Below are positions 41,900 through 53,282 of a stretch of DNA of 64,000 bases, in pieces. The position numbers were made by a program, and so were the translations under genes. The notes beneath the pieces are model-generated. The model was not told the DNA's origin and did no database searches. It was given only the letters and a program-made list of their open reading frames with translations. Source of the DNA: Theristus sp. LFF4_11 (lineage: Eukaryota; Nematoda; Chromadorea; Monhysterida; Xyalidae); assembly GCA_030248135.1 (NCBI GenBank), contig JASANC010003012.1, positions 1 to 64,000 on the forward strand, written 5' to 3'. Each line of letters opens with the position of its first letter. Within the stretch, counting starts at the first letter, position 1.

Positions 41900-42922
41900 T
41901 ACCGTATTACCTCTAATAAACCCCCATGGGGGTTTATTTCTTCAGCGACTTCTGGGGGTGGGGGTTTATTTTTTTTGGGGGGGGGGGCTTTATTTTGGGG
42001 GGGGTTATTTGGAAACCATTTTTAGGAGTGGGCAAAATGGCAAAAATACCTTCCATGGCAGGAAGGAAGTCGCAGAAACTTCTACTATACATAGAAATTT
42101 CCTTTTACAACAGCCTTTTGTAATGAAATTACCATTAACTCATCCATTTGGGGCCTTTGGTAGCACAATTTCATCATTTTCACTCAGTACCGTGGGCCCA
42201 AAAAAAAATTTCGAGGGGGGGTATGGTACCGTGGGGGGGGGGGCGGCCAAAAAGTGAGGGGGGGTCCAACCTATGGTAACGTGGGACCCCCCCCCCAGGG
42301 GGGTCCCATGGGGGGGTGCATTTTTTCAAAATTTTCTGTGGGGGGGGGTCCACCCCCCCACCCCCCCATGATAATTTTTCGCTTAAATTTTGAAGGAAAA
42401 AACGCTAAATTTTGCTGCAAAAATCGTTGAAATTACAATGAAGATGGTCAAGTTATCATATATTCAGCTTATATTATGGACTTTATAGACAAAAATCATG
42501 ATTTTCGAAAAAAAAAATTTTAGGGTGTGCAGAAAAATTTTGGGGGGGGGGGTGTCCGCCAGACAAAATTTCATGGGGGGGGGGGGGGGGGTGTCGGCCA
42601 AATTTTCGAGGGGGGGGGGGGTACGATGGGGGGGGGTGCCCGGTTTTAGGGGGGGGGGTGGCACGGTGCCCCCCCCACCCCCCACCCGACGGTCTCGGGT
42701 GCCTGGGGGTGTGTACCCCCCCCCACCCCCCCGCCCACGGTACTGTTTTCACTGCAACCAGCCACTGAATTCGCTGGGTATGTGTTTCAATCAGGTTTCA
42801 ATAATCCCCCATGGGGGATTATTTTTGGGGGGGGATTATTTGGAAAATTGTCGAGGGGGTGGGGGTTTATTTTGGGGGGGGTTTAATTTTGGGGTGGGGG
42901 GTTTAATAGAGGTAATGCGGTA
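41900..42922. mobile_element. Tc1/mariner-like MITE hosting an hAT-like insertion
   Basis: The inverted ends of about 25 bp are TACCGTATTACCTCTAATAA and TTAATAGAGGTAATGCGGTA, with TA at each border. The subterminal sequence is a palindromic CCCCCATGGGGG with TTTATT repeats. The centre is occupied by the element at 42185-42745. Confidence 0.75.
42185..42745 (+). mobile_element. Non-autonomous hAT-like element, CAGTACCGTGGGC family, intact copy
   Basis: It has 13 bp perfect inverted ends (CAGTACCGTGGGC, GCCCACGGTACTG) and an 8 bp duplication TTTTCACT on both sides (42177-42184, 42746-42753). The interior has many G or C homopolymer runs of 7 to 18. It is inserted in the MITE at 41.9-42.9 kb. 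Confidence 0.9.
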
Positions 42923-43494
42923 TTAGGAAAAAAGAATCTAACCATCGATCAAACGACGACGATTCACTCTGCAAACTGTAGCAACCAACAGATGAACAAA
43001 GCTCAAGTCCAATTGCTTGATTACAAATCGTTTTTGCTTTTTTTTGTTTTTGCGGTCATTTGTGCATTTGCGATTTTTGTCGTGTGAATCGTTGAATCGT
43101 GTTTTCATGCAAGACCGAGGTTTCGTTTCAGCGCTCTGCGAAATTTTCAAGCGTACTTTTTACGGTTTAAAAAAGTTTTTTCGCGCATTTTTTCAAACTG
43201 ACGTCATCATACAATCATGCTGCTGCAAGCAAACACGCAAGTGTGTTTTGTCTTTGTACACGTCAACTATTTCGCACATTTCGCAACACTGCTTCTTCCC
43301 AGTGATATAAATTCTCGTTGAATTCAAATTTCGCGTGCAATTTTTGTATGAAAGAAAGTTCAACAGAAGAAAAAACATTGTTCAATTTCTGCTCATTGGC
43401 TTTTCAGCTGACTCACTTTCATCTCACTCAATAAACTCTAATCACCACACTTAGTCTGTGATATATCTGTGGACCGTCTGTTTGTCTGTTTTCT
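42923..43494. other. Upstream region of SARAF
   Basis: I see no gene or repeat that I can support. It presumably contains the SARAF promoter and 5' untranslated region. Confidence 0.4.
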
Positions 43495-46400
43495 ATGATG
43501 ACCAAAGAAATGAAGAACAACAACTCGCACTCCGTTTATCTGTTGCTCATCGCGTCCGCTCTTTACCAAGTTGAATTCGGTAAGCTTGGTTTTTCGGCAG
43601 CGTCATTGCTTATTTCTGTTCTTTTTGGGTTTTTCCCATTTTATGCATTTTGAACGTACAACAAGGGCAAGGGCTCAATAATTTTTGCATCGCAATCGCG
43701 CTCCATTATTCGCTTGCAAACTTTCGGCATATAGGGCTTTTCTAAAAAACATGGCAAACTTTTCAGCGTACGCAAGTCGAGTACTACTGAAAGACGTGCA
43801 AGTGCTGACGCTGCGCGAGGGACAGCAGACAACGGGGCGTCGTAATGCGCCGGTCGCCCAATTGGCGTGCGTCGGTGGTACTGCGGCGAATGCGTTCCGA
43901 CCGAAAGTCGTCCAGTGTTACAATCGTGGCTGGGACGGGCAGGACGTTCAGGTCAGTACCGTGGGCGGGGGGGGGGGTGGGGGGTGCACCCCCCAGAGCA
44001 CCAGAGACCGTGGGGTGGGGGGGGGGGGGGGCACCGTGCCACCCCCCCCCCCCTAAAACCGGGCGGACCCCCCCCTCGAAAATTTGGCCGACACCCCCCA
44101 CACCCCCCATGAAATTTTGTCTGGCGGAGACCCCCCCCCAAAATTTTCTGCACACCCTAAATTTTTTTTCGAAAATCATGATTTTTTGTCTATAAAGTCT
44201 ATAATATAAGCTGAATATATGATAACTTGACCATCTTCATTGTAATTTCAAAGATTTTGCAGCTAAATTTAGCGTTTTTCCTTTAAAATTTAAGCGAAAA
44301 AAATTCATGGGGGGGGGTAGGGGCCGGGGGGTAGGGTTAGGGGCTTTGAAAAAAAAAAATTTTTTATTTTTTTTTTGTTTTTTTTTTTAAAAATTTGGAT
44401 TTTTTTTCAAACTTAAAAAAAAAATTTGAAAAATTTTTCTTCTACTTTGCTCTGAAAATTCGATTTATGGCATAATTTTTTGAAAGTTCAAACCAAATTT
44501 TCTTCCCAACTTCTTTGTGTGCTTAGGTACATGTCATTATTTGGTCATTTTGACCGACGTACTCCATGTTTTTCGATTTGGATGACTTCTAGAGTCAATT
44601 TTTAGCGTTGAAATGACTTAACTGAATTGAAATATCGTTTCAGAAATCGTTTTCTTGCAACTTAGAACATGTTTTTTCAGTCGGTAGGCCATGAGATGAA
44701 CATGATATTTTTGTTGATTGGCGTATGTTATAGGTCTACAATGGAGTTGTGCGATATATTGTTAAACAATTGGAGCGGAGATGTTGGTTAATACCACATC
44801 ACACGACCGTTTTTCAGATACCCGATAACATGGCCACATGTTAAAACTTGCGTGCTGAGCTAAACTAACGTGTTAAACTTGCGTCTGTCAGTTGCCCGCA
44901 ACGTGATCGCGAAATCATGGTACGTGTTTTCGATACGATGATTTGAAGAGTGGGCTCTCGCCATGTGGCAGATAGCATAGCTGGTTGAACCTGAAAGTAA
45001 GTGTCTTGGGGGGGGGGGGGGGCGACCGGGTCGACAGGGGTTGCCGACTTAGCTACAGCAAACAGGAATTTTTGAACACAGTCAAATTTTGGTAATTTTC
45101 CAAAGAGGAACAACTAAGAACGGTTCAATGTTCAAGTACACGTCGAAAATTGTCCTGTTTTACTGTTGAAAATGCAACTTTCCCTCTATGAAATGGACAT
45201 AATTTCAATAAAACACGATTTTCGCTCTTATAGTTTTCCGGATCGTTCTGAAAATAGTCTAGATGAACTCAGCTCGACGAGACGCTTCGAACAAACCTAA
45301 CTTGTAAAAAAAAATTTTTTTTTTTTAAATTTTTTTTTAATTTAAAAAAAAAATCCGGATTTTTTTTCCCCCTAACCCTACCGGGGGGGGTGGACCCCCC
45401 CCACAGAAAATTTTGAAAAAATGCACCCCCCCCCATGGGACCCCCTGGGGGGGGTCCTAGGGTTAGGGGCTTTGAAAAAAAAAAAATTTATTTTTTTTTT
45501 CGTTTTTTTTTAAATTTGGATTTTTTTTTCAAACTTAAAAAAAATTTGAAAAATTTTTCTTCTACTTTGCTCTGAAAATTCGATTTATGGCATAATTTTT
45601 TGAAAGTTCAAACCAAATTTTCTTCCCTTTGTGTGCTTCTTTGTACCAAACACACTTCTTTGTGTGCTTAGGTACATGTCATTATTTGGTCATTTTGACC
45701 GACGTACTCCATGTTTTTCGATTTGGATGACTTCTAGAGTCAATTTTTAGCGTTGAAATGACTTAACTGAATTGAAATATCGTTTCAGAAATCGTTTTCT
45801 TGCAACTTAGAACATGTTTTTTCAGTCGGTAGGCCATGAGATGAACATGATATTTTGTTGATTGGCGTATGTTATAGGTCTACAATGGAGTTGTGCGATA
45901 TATTGTTAAACAATTGGAGCGGAGATGTTGGTTAATACCACATCACACGACCGTTTTTCAGATACCCGATAACATGGCCAAATGTTAAAACTTGCGTGGT
46001 GAGCTAAACTAACGTGTTAAACTTGCGTCTGTCAGTTGCCCGCAACGTGATCGCGAAATCATGGTACGTGTTTTCGATACGATGATTTGAAGAGTGGGCT
46101 CTCGCCATGTGGCAGATAGCATAGCTGGTTGAACCTGAAAGTAAGTGTCTTGGGGGGGCGACCGGGTCGACAGGGGTTGCCGACTTAGCTACAGCAAACA
46201 GGAATTTTTGAACACAGTCAAATTTTGGTAATTTTCTAAAGAGGAACAACTAAGAACGGTTCAATATTCAAGTACACGTCGAAAATTGTCCTGTTTTACT
46301 GTTGAAAATGCAACTTTCCCTCTATGAAATGGACATAATTTCAATAAAACACGATTTTCGCTCTTATAGTTTTCCGGATCGTTCTGAAAATAGTCTAGAT

Positions 46401-49152
46401 GAACTCAGCTCGACGAGACGCTTCGAACAAACCTAACTTGTAAAAAAAATTAAAAAAAAAATTTTTTTTTTATTTAAAAAAAATCCGGATTTTTTTTCCC
46501 CCTAACCCTAGGGGGTCCCACGTTACCATAGGTTGGACCCCCCCTCACTTTTTGGTCGGCACCCCCCCACGGCACCATACCCCCCCCCCTTCGAAAATTT
46601 GTTTGGGCCCACGGTACTGGTTCAGGTGGGAGAGGAGGTCTTCAGAACACGCTCAAAGCAATTAGCAAATGCAAAACCGGGCACACGATAATTAGATTAG
46701 AACAAATGCGTAACATTAGATACGAATCAGATCAAAAAACATAAGGGGCAAAGCAGTTGACAGAAACGACATGCACATGGAAACTTAGAAGTCGTTCGAT
46801 CATTGTCATCGGCAGTTTGGTCTTGGTGGATGTAGCTCGTACCTTGCATTTTCTAGCCAAAAGTTAGAATCTCAAAAGTCATGACTATTTTGTTTTTCGT
46901 CGATTGAATTTTCAAATTCAAAAGATTGAAACCAGTTTCCTTTCTACGTCTGCATTGAGTCGCAGAACCCAAAGAAAATGATAATAGTTAAAATTTTTGA
47001 CCTTATGATCCACTCATCTCATTTTGTGTTTTGAATTTCAGTGGGAATGTAAGACGGACATGGACGCTGACTATCGTTTCGGTGACATCGCAGTGACGTG
47101 CGAGGGCTACGACTATCCTGACGATCCGTATATTCTAGCGGGCTCTTGCGGGGTAAGTCAGTTTATTTCACAGACAACAACTTTGTTGATTTTTGATTGG
47201 ATCTCACAAAAAAACTAGATTGTTTTTCAAGCTTGAATACACACTCGACTACACTGAATCTGGTGAGCACAACAGGAAACAGCAAAGTGGCGGTGGCGGT
47301 TGGTACAGTTCGGGCTGGCAAAAGTTAGTCATCGATATTGTATCAGGGTTTTTACGCAAAATCGTGCGTCAATGACGCAAAATAATTTGCGCTTACGCAA
47401 AATTTTTCGACCGTTTGCGTCAATTGACGCAAGAAAATTTTGACGAAAAAAACCCGTATTGTATCCACTCTTCAATTTGTCTGCATAGACTGAGCGGATT
47501 ATTCCATCAGCTCTTTCCTCTATTAACTTTCTATTTTTCGACATTTCTCATTTAATTTCAAAGGTAGTCCCATGTTTCTGCTTGTTGTTGTTGGGATTTT
47601 TAGGCGACGTTTTTAGCGCCAGGGACGCGTACAGAACGCCATTGATTGATAGGGCGCCCATCGAGTTTTCTCTGTCATTAAGTGACTATACACCCCGTCG
47701 GCGGGGCTCGATCCCGAGAGCCGACTGTAGTCTAACGCAGTACCACCAGGCCACGAGCGGTGACGATATTCCAGGCCGTACCAGCACCGCGAGAAGCACA
47801 GCGTCGTCGGCTCGCTCACATTCCTGCTCTGTGTCGGCGGCGTGATCTACGTCGTCTACAAAACCTGCATCGCGCCACCACCGTCGTCGTCGTCGCCTGA
47901 TGATCAAGGCGACAACAGACGTAGCGCCGGCGGCGGCTCCTGGTGGGGTCCCGGCGGGGGAGGTGGGCCCGGATCGGGCGGCCCTGACGCGCCCGGTTGG
48001 CGGCCGCACCCCTCAGCGCCGCCGCCGCCGCCATACTCGGAGAAAGATGAATACGAACAGCAGCAGCAGGCGTCGTCGTCCGGCACGGGCCGGGGCCACC
48101 ACGGTGCTCGCAATGACCGACCCGGATTCTGGACGGGTCTGGGCGCTGGCGGCCTGCTCGGCTATTTGTTCGGCAACCGCGGCGGGCGCACCTAGTGCGG
48201 CAATTTTTTTAATATTTTGTTTTGATTTTCATTTTAAATCTGGAAAGTGATTTCTACCTCCAGCATTGTGTTCTGTTTGTTAACTTTTACCAAATCATCA
48301 TCTTCACCACACACCAGTCGGTAAAAACCGGCTTCAATAGGTAAAAACTCCAATAGGCTTTGCAAAACCACGGGAAACCGTTTTCAGTTCGCCATACGGA
48401 GGCTACGGCTACGGGAATGGAGGTTACGGAGGCGGATGGGGTTGGGGCGGCAGCGGGTGGGGCGGAGGCGGATATCGACGGGGATTTGGCGGAGGTTTGA
48501 GTTTTACTTAGTGACATTGTTCTTCAAAAGCTCTTTGCAACAGAGTCGCGTGTCTACAGTTGAATTCGATGCGCTGATTGAATAGAGTGATTCACGAGTG
48601 ATAGAGAGTGAGTGAAGTTATGCTGTATGATGGGGGCGTGATGCGAGTTCCTTAAATAGGGCCCGGTCACTTAGGCTATTTTGAATTGCCGCTTAAACAG
48701 TGAAACCAGTTTCTTTTCAACGCCTGCAAACGCACTGAGTCGCAGAACCTAAATGGTTGATATTATTCGGATTCGTAGTTCGATTATTTGGATTCAGTGT
48801 ATGTGACAGTTGACTCGAAAACAACATTCCAGTAATTTGATTTGTTTCTCTTGGCGTTTCTCCAGGTGGGGGTGGTTGGGGTGGCTTTTCTGGCGGGCCA
48901 TCCACCTCCGGTTTCAGCGGTGGAGGCAGTGGCTCAAGGACTGCTTCAGGTAAACAACCAGTTTCATTTATTTCCGTGATATTGCACGATCAAATTGCGC
49001 ATACCCCTAAAATTATTGAGCTTTATGATGTGAGAAATTCGAATATTTTTTCAAGCTGTCTCGTGTAAACTAAACTGTCTCACCAACTGTCTCGCCGTTT
49101 GAAAACTCACCTTTCGGATTTTTTAGGTTTTGGTGGCACCCGACGACGATAA
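43495..49152 (+). CDS. SARAF: SARAF (TMEM66), store-operated calcium entry regulator
   Basis: Eight exons join in phase to 369 residues: 43495-43579, 43767-43951, 47042-47152, 47232-47323, 47775-48194, 48388-48494, 48866-48949 and 49127-49152. The start encodes a short signal peptide. The luminal region holds V-L-L-K-D-V-Q-V-L-T-L-R, C-V-G-G-T-A, P-K-V-V-Q-C-Y-N-R-G-W-D-G, W-E-C-K-T-D-M-D and L-E-Y-T-L-D-Y-T-E. These are diagnostic of SARAF. One membrane span follows (V-V-G-S-L-T-F-L-L-C-V-G-G-V-I-Y-V-V-Y). The cytosolic part is Gly/Pro/Tyr-rich and ends S-G-F-G-G-T-R-R-R, as in known SARAF proteins. SARAF sits in the ER membrane and promotes slow inactivation of STIM1-ORAI calcium entry. Intron 2 is almost wholly mobile DNA. 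The acceptor before 47232 is TTTCAAG, slightly unusual. A polyadenylation signal AATAAA lies at 49497. Confidence 0.93.
44332..45380 (-). mobile_element. TAGGGTTAGGGG-family hAT-like element, copy 2 (nested)
   Basis: It has 12 bp perfect inverted ends TAGGGTTAGGGG and CCCCTAACCCTA and an 8 bp duplication CCGGGGGG on both sides. It is the reverse complement of copy 1 at 26.6 kb along its length. Confidence 0.88.
45458..46510 (-). mobile_element. TAGGGTTAGGGG-family hAT-like element, copy 3 (nested)
   Basis: It has the same 12 bp ends and an 8 bp duplication GGGGGTCC (45450-45457, 46511-46518). It is in the same orientation as copy 2, 77 bp away, and carries a partial internal duplication near CTTTGTGTGCTT. 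Confidence 0.88.
46925..46967. mobile_element. Fragment of TTCTGCGACTCA-type MITE
   Basis: Only the right end is kept, ending TTGAGTCGCAGAA. It lies in SARAF intron 2, 75 bp before exon 3. Confidence 0.5.
47344..47456. mobile_element. 113 bp hAT-like MITE in SARAF intron 4
   Basis: The ends are CAGGGTTTTT and AAAAAACCCG, with the 8 bp duplication TATTGTAT on both sides (47336-47343, 47457-47464). The inside is made of TTGCGTCA/TGACGCAA repeats in both orientations. It starts 20 bp after exon 4. Confidence 0.8.
47583..47762 (-). mobile_element. tRNA-derived SINE, copy 4
   Basis: This inverted copy has its CAA tail (read as TTG) at the left and its head at the right. The head ends about 12 bp before the SARAF exon 5 acceptor at 47775. 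Box A and B-like segments are visible on the - strand. Confidence 0.85.
48629..48747. mobile_element. Truncated TTCTGCGACTCA-type MITE
   Basis: It keeps the right half, including GGTCACTTAGGCTATTTTGAATTGCC-like sequence and the end TGAGTCGCAGAA. It lies in SARAF intron 6. Confidence 0.55.
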
Positions 49153-49502
49153 CAAGTTGTTGCCGTTATCCCGTGGTCAGATTGTGAACAAAGGGCATTT
49201 ATATTGTATTTATAGTTGTATTTATTTTGCAAAAAAAGTCAAAATTATGTATTTTTCACTATCTTGGTAAAACGGGTGTTGCACTGTATCATTTCAACGC
49301 TCAAAACGAGGAGTCAACACTTTAGCTGAATAAACTAAACTTCAGCTCATCATTGAGTTGGAAAAAACTTTTGAGCAACCGCAGTTGTGAACACAGTATA
49401 AAAACATTTGTTTTTGAGTGAACATGTGATTTGTGTTGTGTTGATTTTTTGTGGTTTTGTTTGTGATCGTTCCTGGACTATTTTTAAATAGAATTAAATA
49501 AA

Positions 49503-50186
49503 TTAAAATTAGTTTAATGTTTCTAAATTCAGTCAGTCAGTTTTATTCTGCAGTGCACGGCATAATACCAGAGAAGTGTAAGACACCATGAGTAGGCAAG
49601 CCAAAGATTTTCTAAATTTACGTTGGTGCTTACTGTGCAGTCTTGTTGTCGTGTGTTGCTTGCTTTAAAAAACTTTCAATTCACTTGTGTTTGGCCAACT
49701 TTTTTGAGTGAAATCTATATTTACGTGACCTCATTTTTGTGATTTTTATTGTTGTAGAAAGAGAAGCTCCAAAGGAATCGAGTGTTTTCTGGTTTATTCA
49801 TTTTTTATCACATTTCAAGTTTCGTTTTTTGATAATCTTTCGCAGCAGAACAAAACCGCAATCAAAAAAATACACTATTTCGGAATGTTTCAATATCGCG
49901 AGAATTAATGAGACACAAAATTGCTCGAAAAATAGTCGAAATTCCAGAAATCAGCACAGAATCAACAGAAAAATTCGAATTTAATTCGAATGAAATTTAA
50001 AAACCTACACAGAAAAAAATCGAATCTACCATAAAATCACAAACAGTCGAACACACAAACGAAGCAACATGCTGAAGCTGATTAATTATACCCATTGACC
50101 AATCAGCAAGTGGGCTTCTCAAACAACACAACCAATCAGCTTGTTGCGCACAAAATGTCTGGCTGTCTGTTCGACTGTCGGTCAAA
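49503..50186. other. Intergenic, SARAF to orphan gene
   Basis: It is AT-rich with no conserved frame or repeat that I can support. Confidence 0.4.
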
Positions 50187-50985
50187 TTATGCTCTCGGTA
50201 GCAGCGTATAGCATTCAACAGTGATATCAGTAGCGGTCGCTTTCTGCGTCGCATTTTTTTCCGAAATTTTCTTTTGGTTGGTGTCCAGGATCGCCATTGG
50301 TATTTTCGGTGAATTGACGATGTTCATTGGTGAAATTGAGCTAGAGTTATTATTATTACTAGTGCTTAGATTCCAAACGTTTGGTAACTCGTGTCGAAGT
50401 TTCGGATTGATAAGGTGACCGTTCTGGTATGTCATTGGCTCCGTCACGATTTCCACCCGTTTTCGTTGTCTTTCGTGGATGTTTTTAGTCCGGTTTATCC
50501 GTTTGCAGTCGTGATTTGTGAGTGTAATTTTGGACGAATTTTCTTCTCGACTAGTACTGACTGGCTCCTTAGCGAACAACGCCTGGTAAGCCGAGTGGTG
50601 GACTGGCACGAGTCGGTTGTCCTGAAAAGTTCGGGAAACTTCTTCAAAAGGTCTGTCTACTCTCTACTGTCTCGGGACATTTTTTGTTTTTGTATTTCAC
50701 GAACACATTGGCTGGTAGCATCTGGTGAGCCTCCTGTTCATATAAAAAGAGTAAGCACGGCAGCGTATTAAGCGGCATTCATGAAACAGTATTTGTGACG
50801 CGCAGCTGTGGTACATAGCTGCGCGGTCAGTAAATAAGGCTTCATGAATGCCCCTTTGGAATGCTTTTGAGTGGATTGTACAAAAAAAATAATAGTAAAC
50901 TCACATCCTTGAAAATCGTCCAGAATATGAACGCCACAACAGTCGCTATAGAATTGTAGAGTATGTAGATGGTAATATTCTCCAT
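50187..50985 (-). CDS. Small predicted single-pass membrane protein (193 aa), unrecognised
   Basis: Three exons, 50985-50905, 50733-50668 and 50621-50187, join in phase 0 to 193 residues. The first encodes M-E-N-I-T-I-Y-I-L-Y-N-S then a hydrophobic run I-A-T-V-V-A-F-I-F-W-T-I-F, a likely transmembrane segment. The rest is polar, with a basic patch (E-R-Q-R-K-R-V-E-I) and Asn/Ser runs, so it is probably a cytoplasmic tail. The introns are 171 bp, containing a MITE, and 46 bp. The donor ACA-GTAGAG of the second intron is weak, so that intron is less sure. Upstream exons around 51.0-51.3 kb are possible. I do not recognise a family. Confidence 0.45.
50771..50855. mobile_element. Palindromic GGGGCATTCATGAAG-type MITE
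   Basis: It begins AGCGGCATTCATGAAA and ends TTCATGAATGCCCCT, with TTA on the left and TTG on the right. It lies in the first intron of the small membrane-protein gene. Confidence 0.7.
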
Positions 50986-51332
50986 TGATTGTTCGTTTGA
51001 TCTAGTGAACTTTGTTGAGCCAAAATTAGCCACCCGCCCGCCCGGACGAAATAATTTACGATAATAAAATCAGCTATTTTGGGGTTTCACCCTATAAGCG
51101 AGTTTCAAGTTGATATTGTTTGCAAACAGAAACGTGGAATAAAACGACAGATGATGACGAGCGCAAGCCAACTTGCAGAAACTAGTAAAATGTAAAAGCC
51201 ATTGCGAAATAAACTGAAAATTAAAACGGACTCCAGAGCATTGCATATGTCGCAATATTTGTCGCGATGAAAATATCTCACTGATAGGCTGCACTAAATA
51301 GTAGATACATTGAGAAACAACCTGCAATGTTA

Positions 51333-51427
51333 AGGGGCATTCATGAAGCAGTATTCAGTAGCCGCGTAGCTACAATGTATTTTTAACACAGCGACGAGTC
51401 ACTAAATACTGCCACATGAATGCCGCT
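51333..51427. mobile_element. Palindromic GGGGCATTCATGAAG-type MITE
   Basis: It begins AGGGGCATTCATGAAG and ends CATGAATGCCGCT, preceded by TTA. Confidence 0.72.
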
Positions 51428-53282
51428 TCACTATTCCTGGAATGCTAGGAAATTCATGAGCGCATTTCATGAAACGTTGGGTAAAACCACTGGGTAAAAC
51501 GTTGCGTGAAACGTGTTGCCTTGTGGTTTTGTGTCGCACACCGGTGGATAAACACTGACTGAAATCTGTTGAAAGCCATCCGCGCTGTGCTAAACTGTAG
51601 ATAAGATCACAGAAATCGGCTACATTGGGACTGGAACACACGCAATAAGTGAAATATCAATATGCGCTTTTGACTTTGAACTTTAAAAATGTTAAACATA
51701 AAATAAACCAATATGAAAAATGACTCACAAGAAGCTTAGAACGTTCTTACATGTCCACTAACACTGTTCAGCTGTTTCATATAGTTAAACTAAAAAAAAC
51801 GATGACGTTTATTGATGATAACAGATACAGATCGTCGCAAAATGTAAAACGAGCATTTATTTGAGCACAAACATGAAAATATAATGTGAAGTGAAGGCAA
51901 AAATGGTGTAACTTTAAAAAATAATGCAAACAGAACATTTTACACAGAAAAACCAGTCAGACGAAAAACCACAACAACCAGCGGGGAAAAAAACGTGGCG
52001 TGACACAGGCTCGATGCGTATAATGCACCTTTTTGGCTTATTCGAAAGGCAAAAACACAACAATTTTGTCAGCGGCGGTTTGCGCATTTTTCTGATCAAA
52101 CAAGCAAAATAAAATTCTCTTTGCGTTATTTATTATTGCAGAAAAAGGCGGACTGAAAATTTGTAAAAAGCGTGTGTGCATCATGTGTATATTCGTTACA
52201 CTTGCGCAGCGACACGCCGTGAGTCGTGACACAAACTTGTGATGATGATCTGGACGCACGACACACAAGCGAAAGCAGAGTGACACGTCAGCATTTCGGT
52301 GTGCTTGGTTTTTTTGGATGAGAGTTTTTCACGGTTTAAAACACAAGAAAAGACTGAACGGACTATGCCTGAGAGCAGTTGTGTTTTCACGGGAAGAGAT
52401 TGGTAGATTGGTCGGTGAAATGAAAAATTGAGCTCGGAAAGCGCTGCAAATTGATGTATTTAAGCGATGGAGAACGTTGTTCGCAAAACCCAGACGCTCT
52501 CAACAATTCGCGAAAGAAAACTCGACAGTGCTCAAACGTTCAAACCAAAAAAAACCGTTGGGTGTATCACACACAGCAACAATACCTGTCAAATTTACTG
52601 TTTGTCCTGTCGCTCATAAAACTGAGAAAAGATGGGTGCTTATTTCAAAAGATTGTCCACACACTGGAGAGCTTCGTTTTTGTTGAGCGTAATTCAACAA
52701 GAGCGAAGTGAGCAATTTCAACATTGAAAGCAAAATCTAAAATATACAAGAGCATGGTGGTCAAAGTGGGCAAGATCATGTCACCAAATCTAAAACAAGG
52801 AGTCAGGGCAATAATCGACGAAAAGGAAGGAAACCACCAAAAGTTAAAAAGTTACATTGCTTACAATTGCCTCAATTCTAACAACAGTTTTTGGAACACA
52901 TAACGATCTGACGAGGACTTGTTTATCACTGAACATTTTAGTGACTCTGGTTCCAGCTGTCAGTTTTTGTAAAAACGAAAACACGACATATGTAACAACC
53001 ATTTTTACAGCTGTCACGTTACGACTGAAATATGACGGGTATGCTAGCCGATCGTGTAAAAGTCGCCTTTACAATCTTCACGCTGGAATACCAGGTTCAA
53101 ATGCGGTCGTATTCACCACGTTAAAAACCATGCAGTTGCAATAAGTGCCGCAGATTTCCGTTCAGTTCTTTGTTTTAGTTCAGTATTTGGTTAGTATTAA
53201 AGATGAGGAAAGAAATTGACAACGTTGGTCAATGGGAAAAATGCCTTAACCAGGTATCAAACCTAACCAGGTATTGAGGATT

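Larger units (their letters stand above)
43954..46619 (-). mobile_element. CAGTACCGTGGGC-family hAT-like element at the SARAF exon 2 donor, with two nested insertions
   Basis: The ends CAGTACCGTGGGC and GCCCACGGTACTG are flanked by GTTCAGGT on both sides (43946-43953, 46620-46627). The left flank is the last six bases of exon 2 plus the donor GT. Removing the two nested elements and their duplications leaves about 548 bp, close to the 561 bp intact copy. The internal sequence runs in the opposite orientation to that copy. Confidence 0.9.

Noticed and set aside
42464..42926. Pro/Gly-rich frames over the G- and C-runs at 42.5-42.9 and 43.9-44.2 kb
   Set aside because: They are homopolymer readings inside non-autonomous hAT-like elements.
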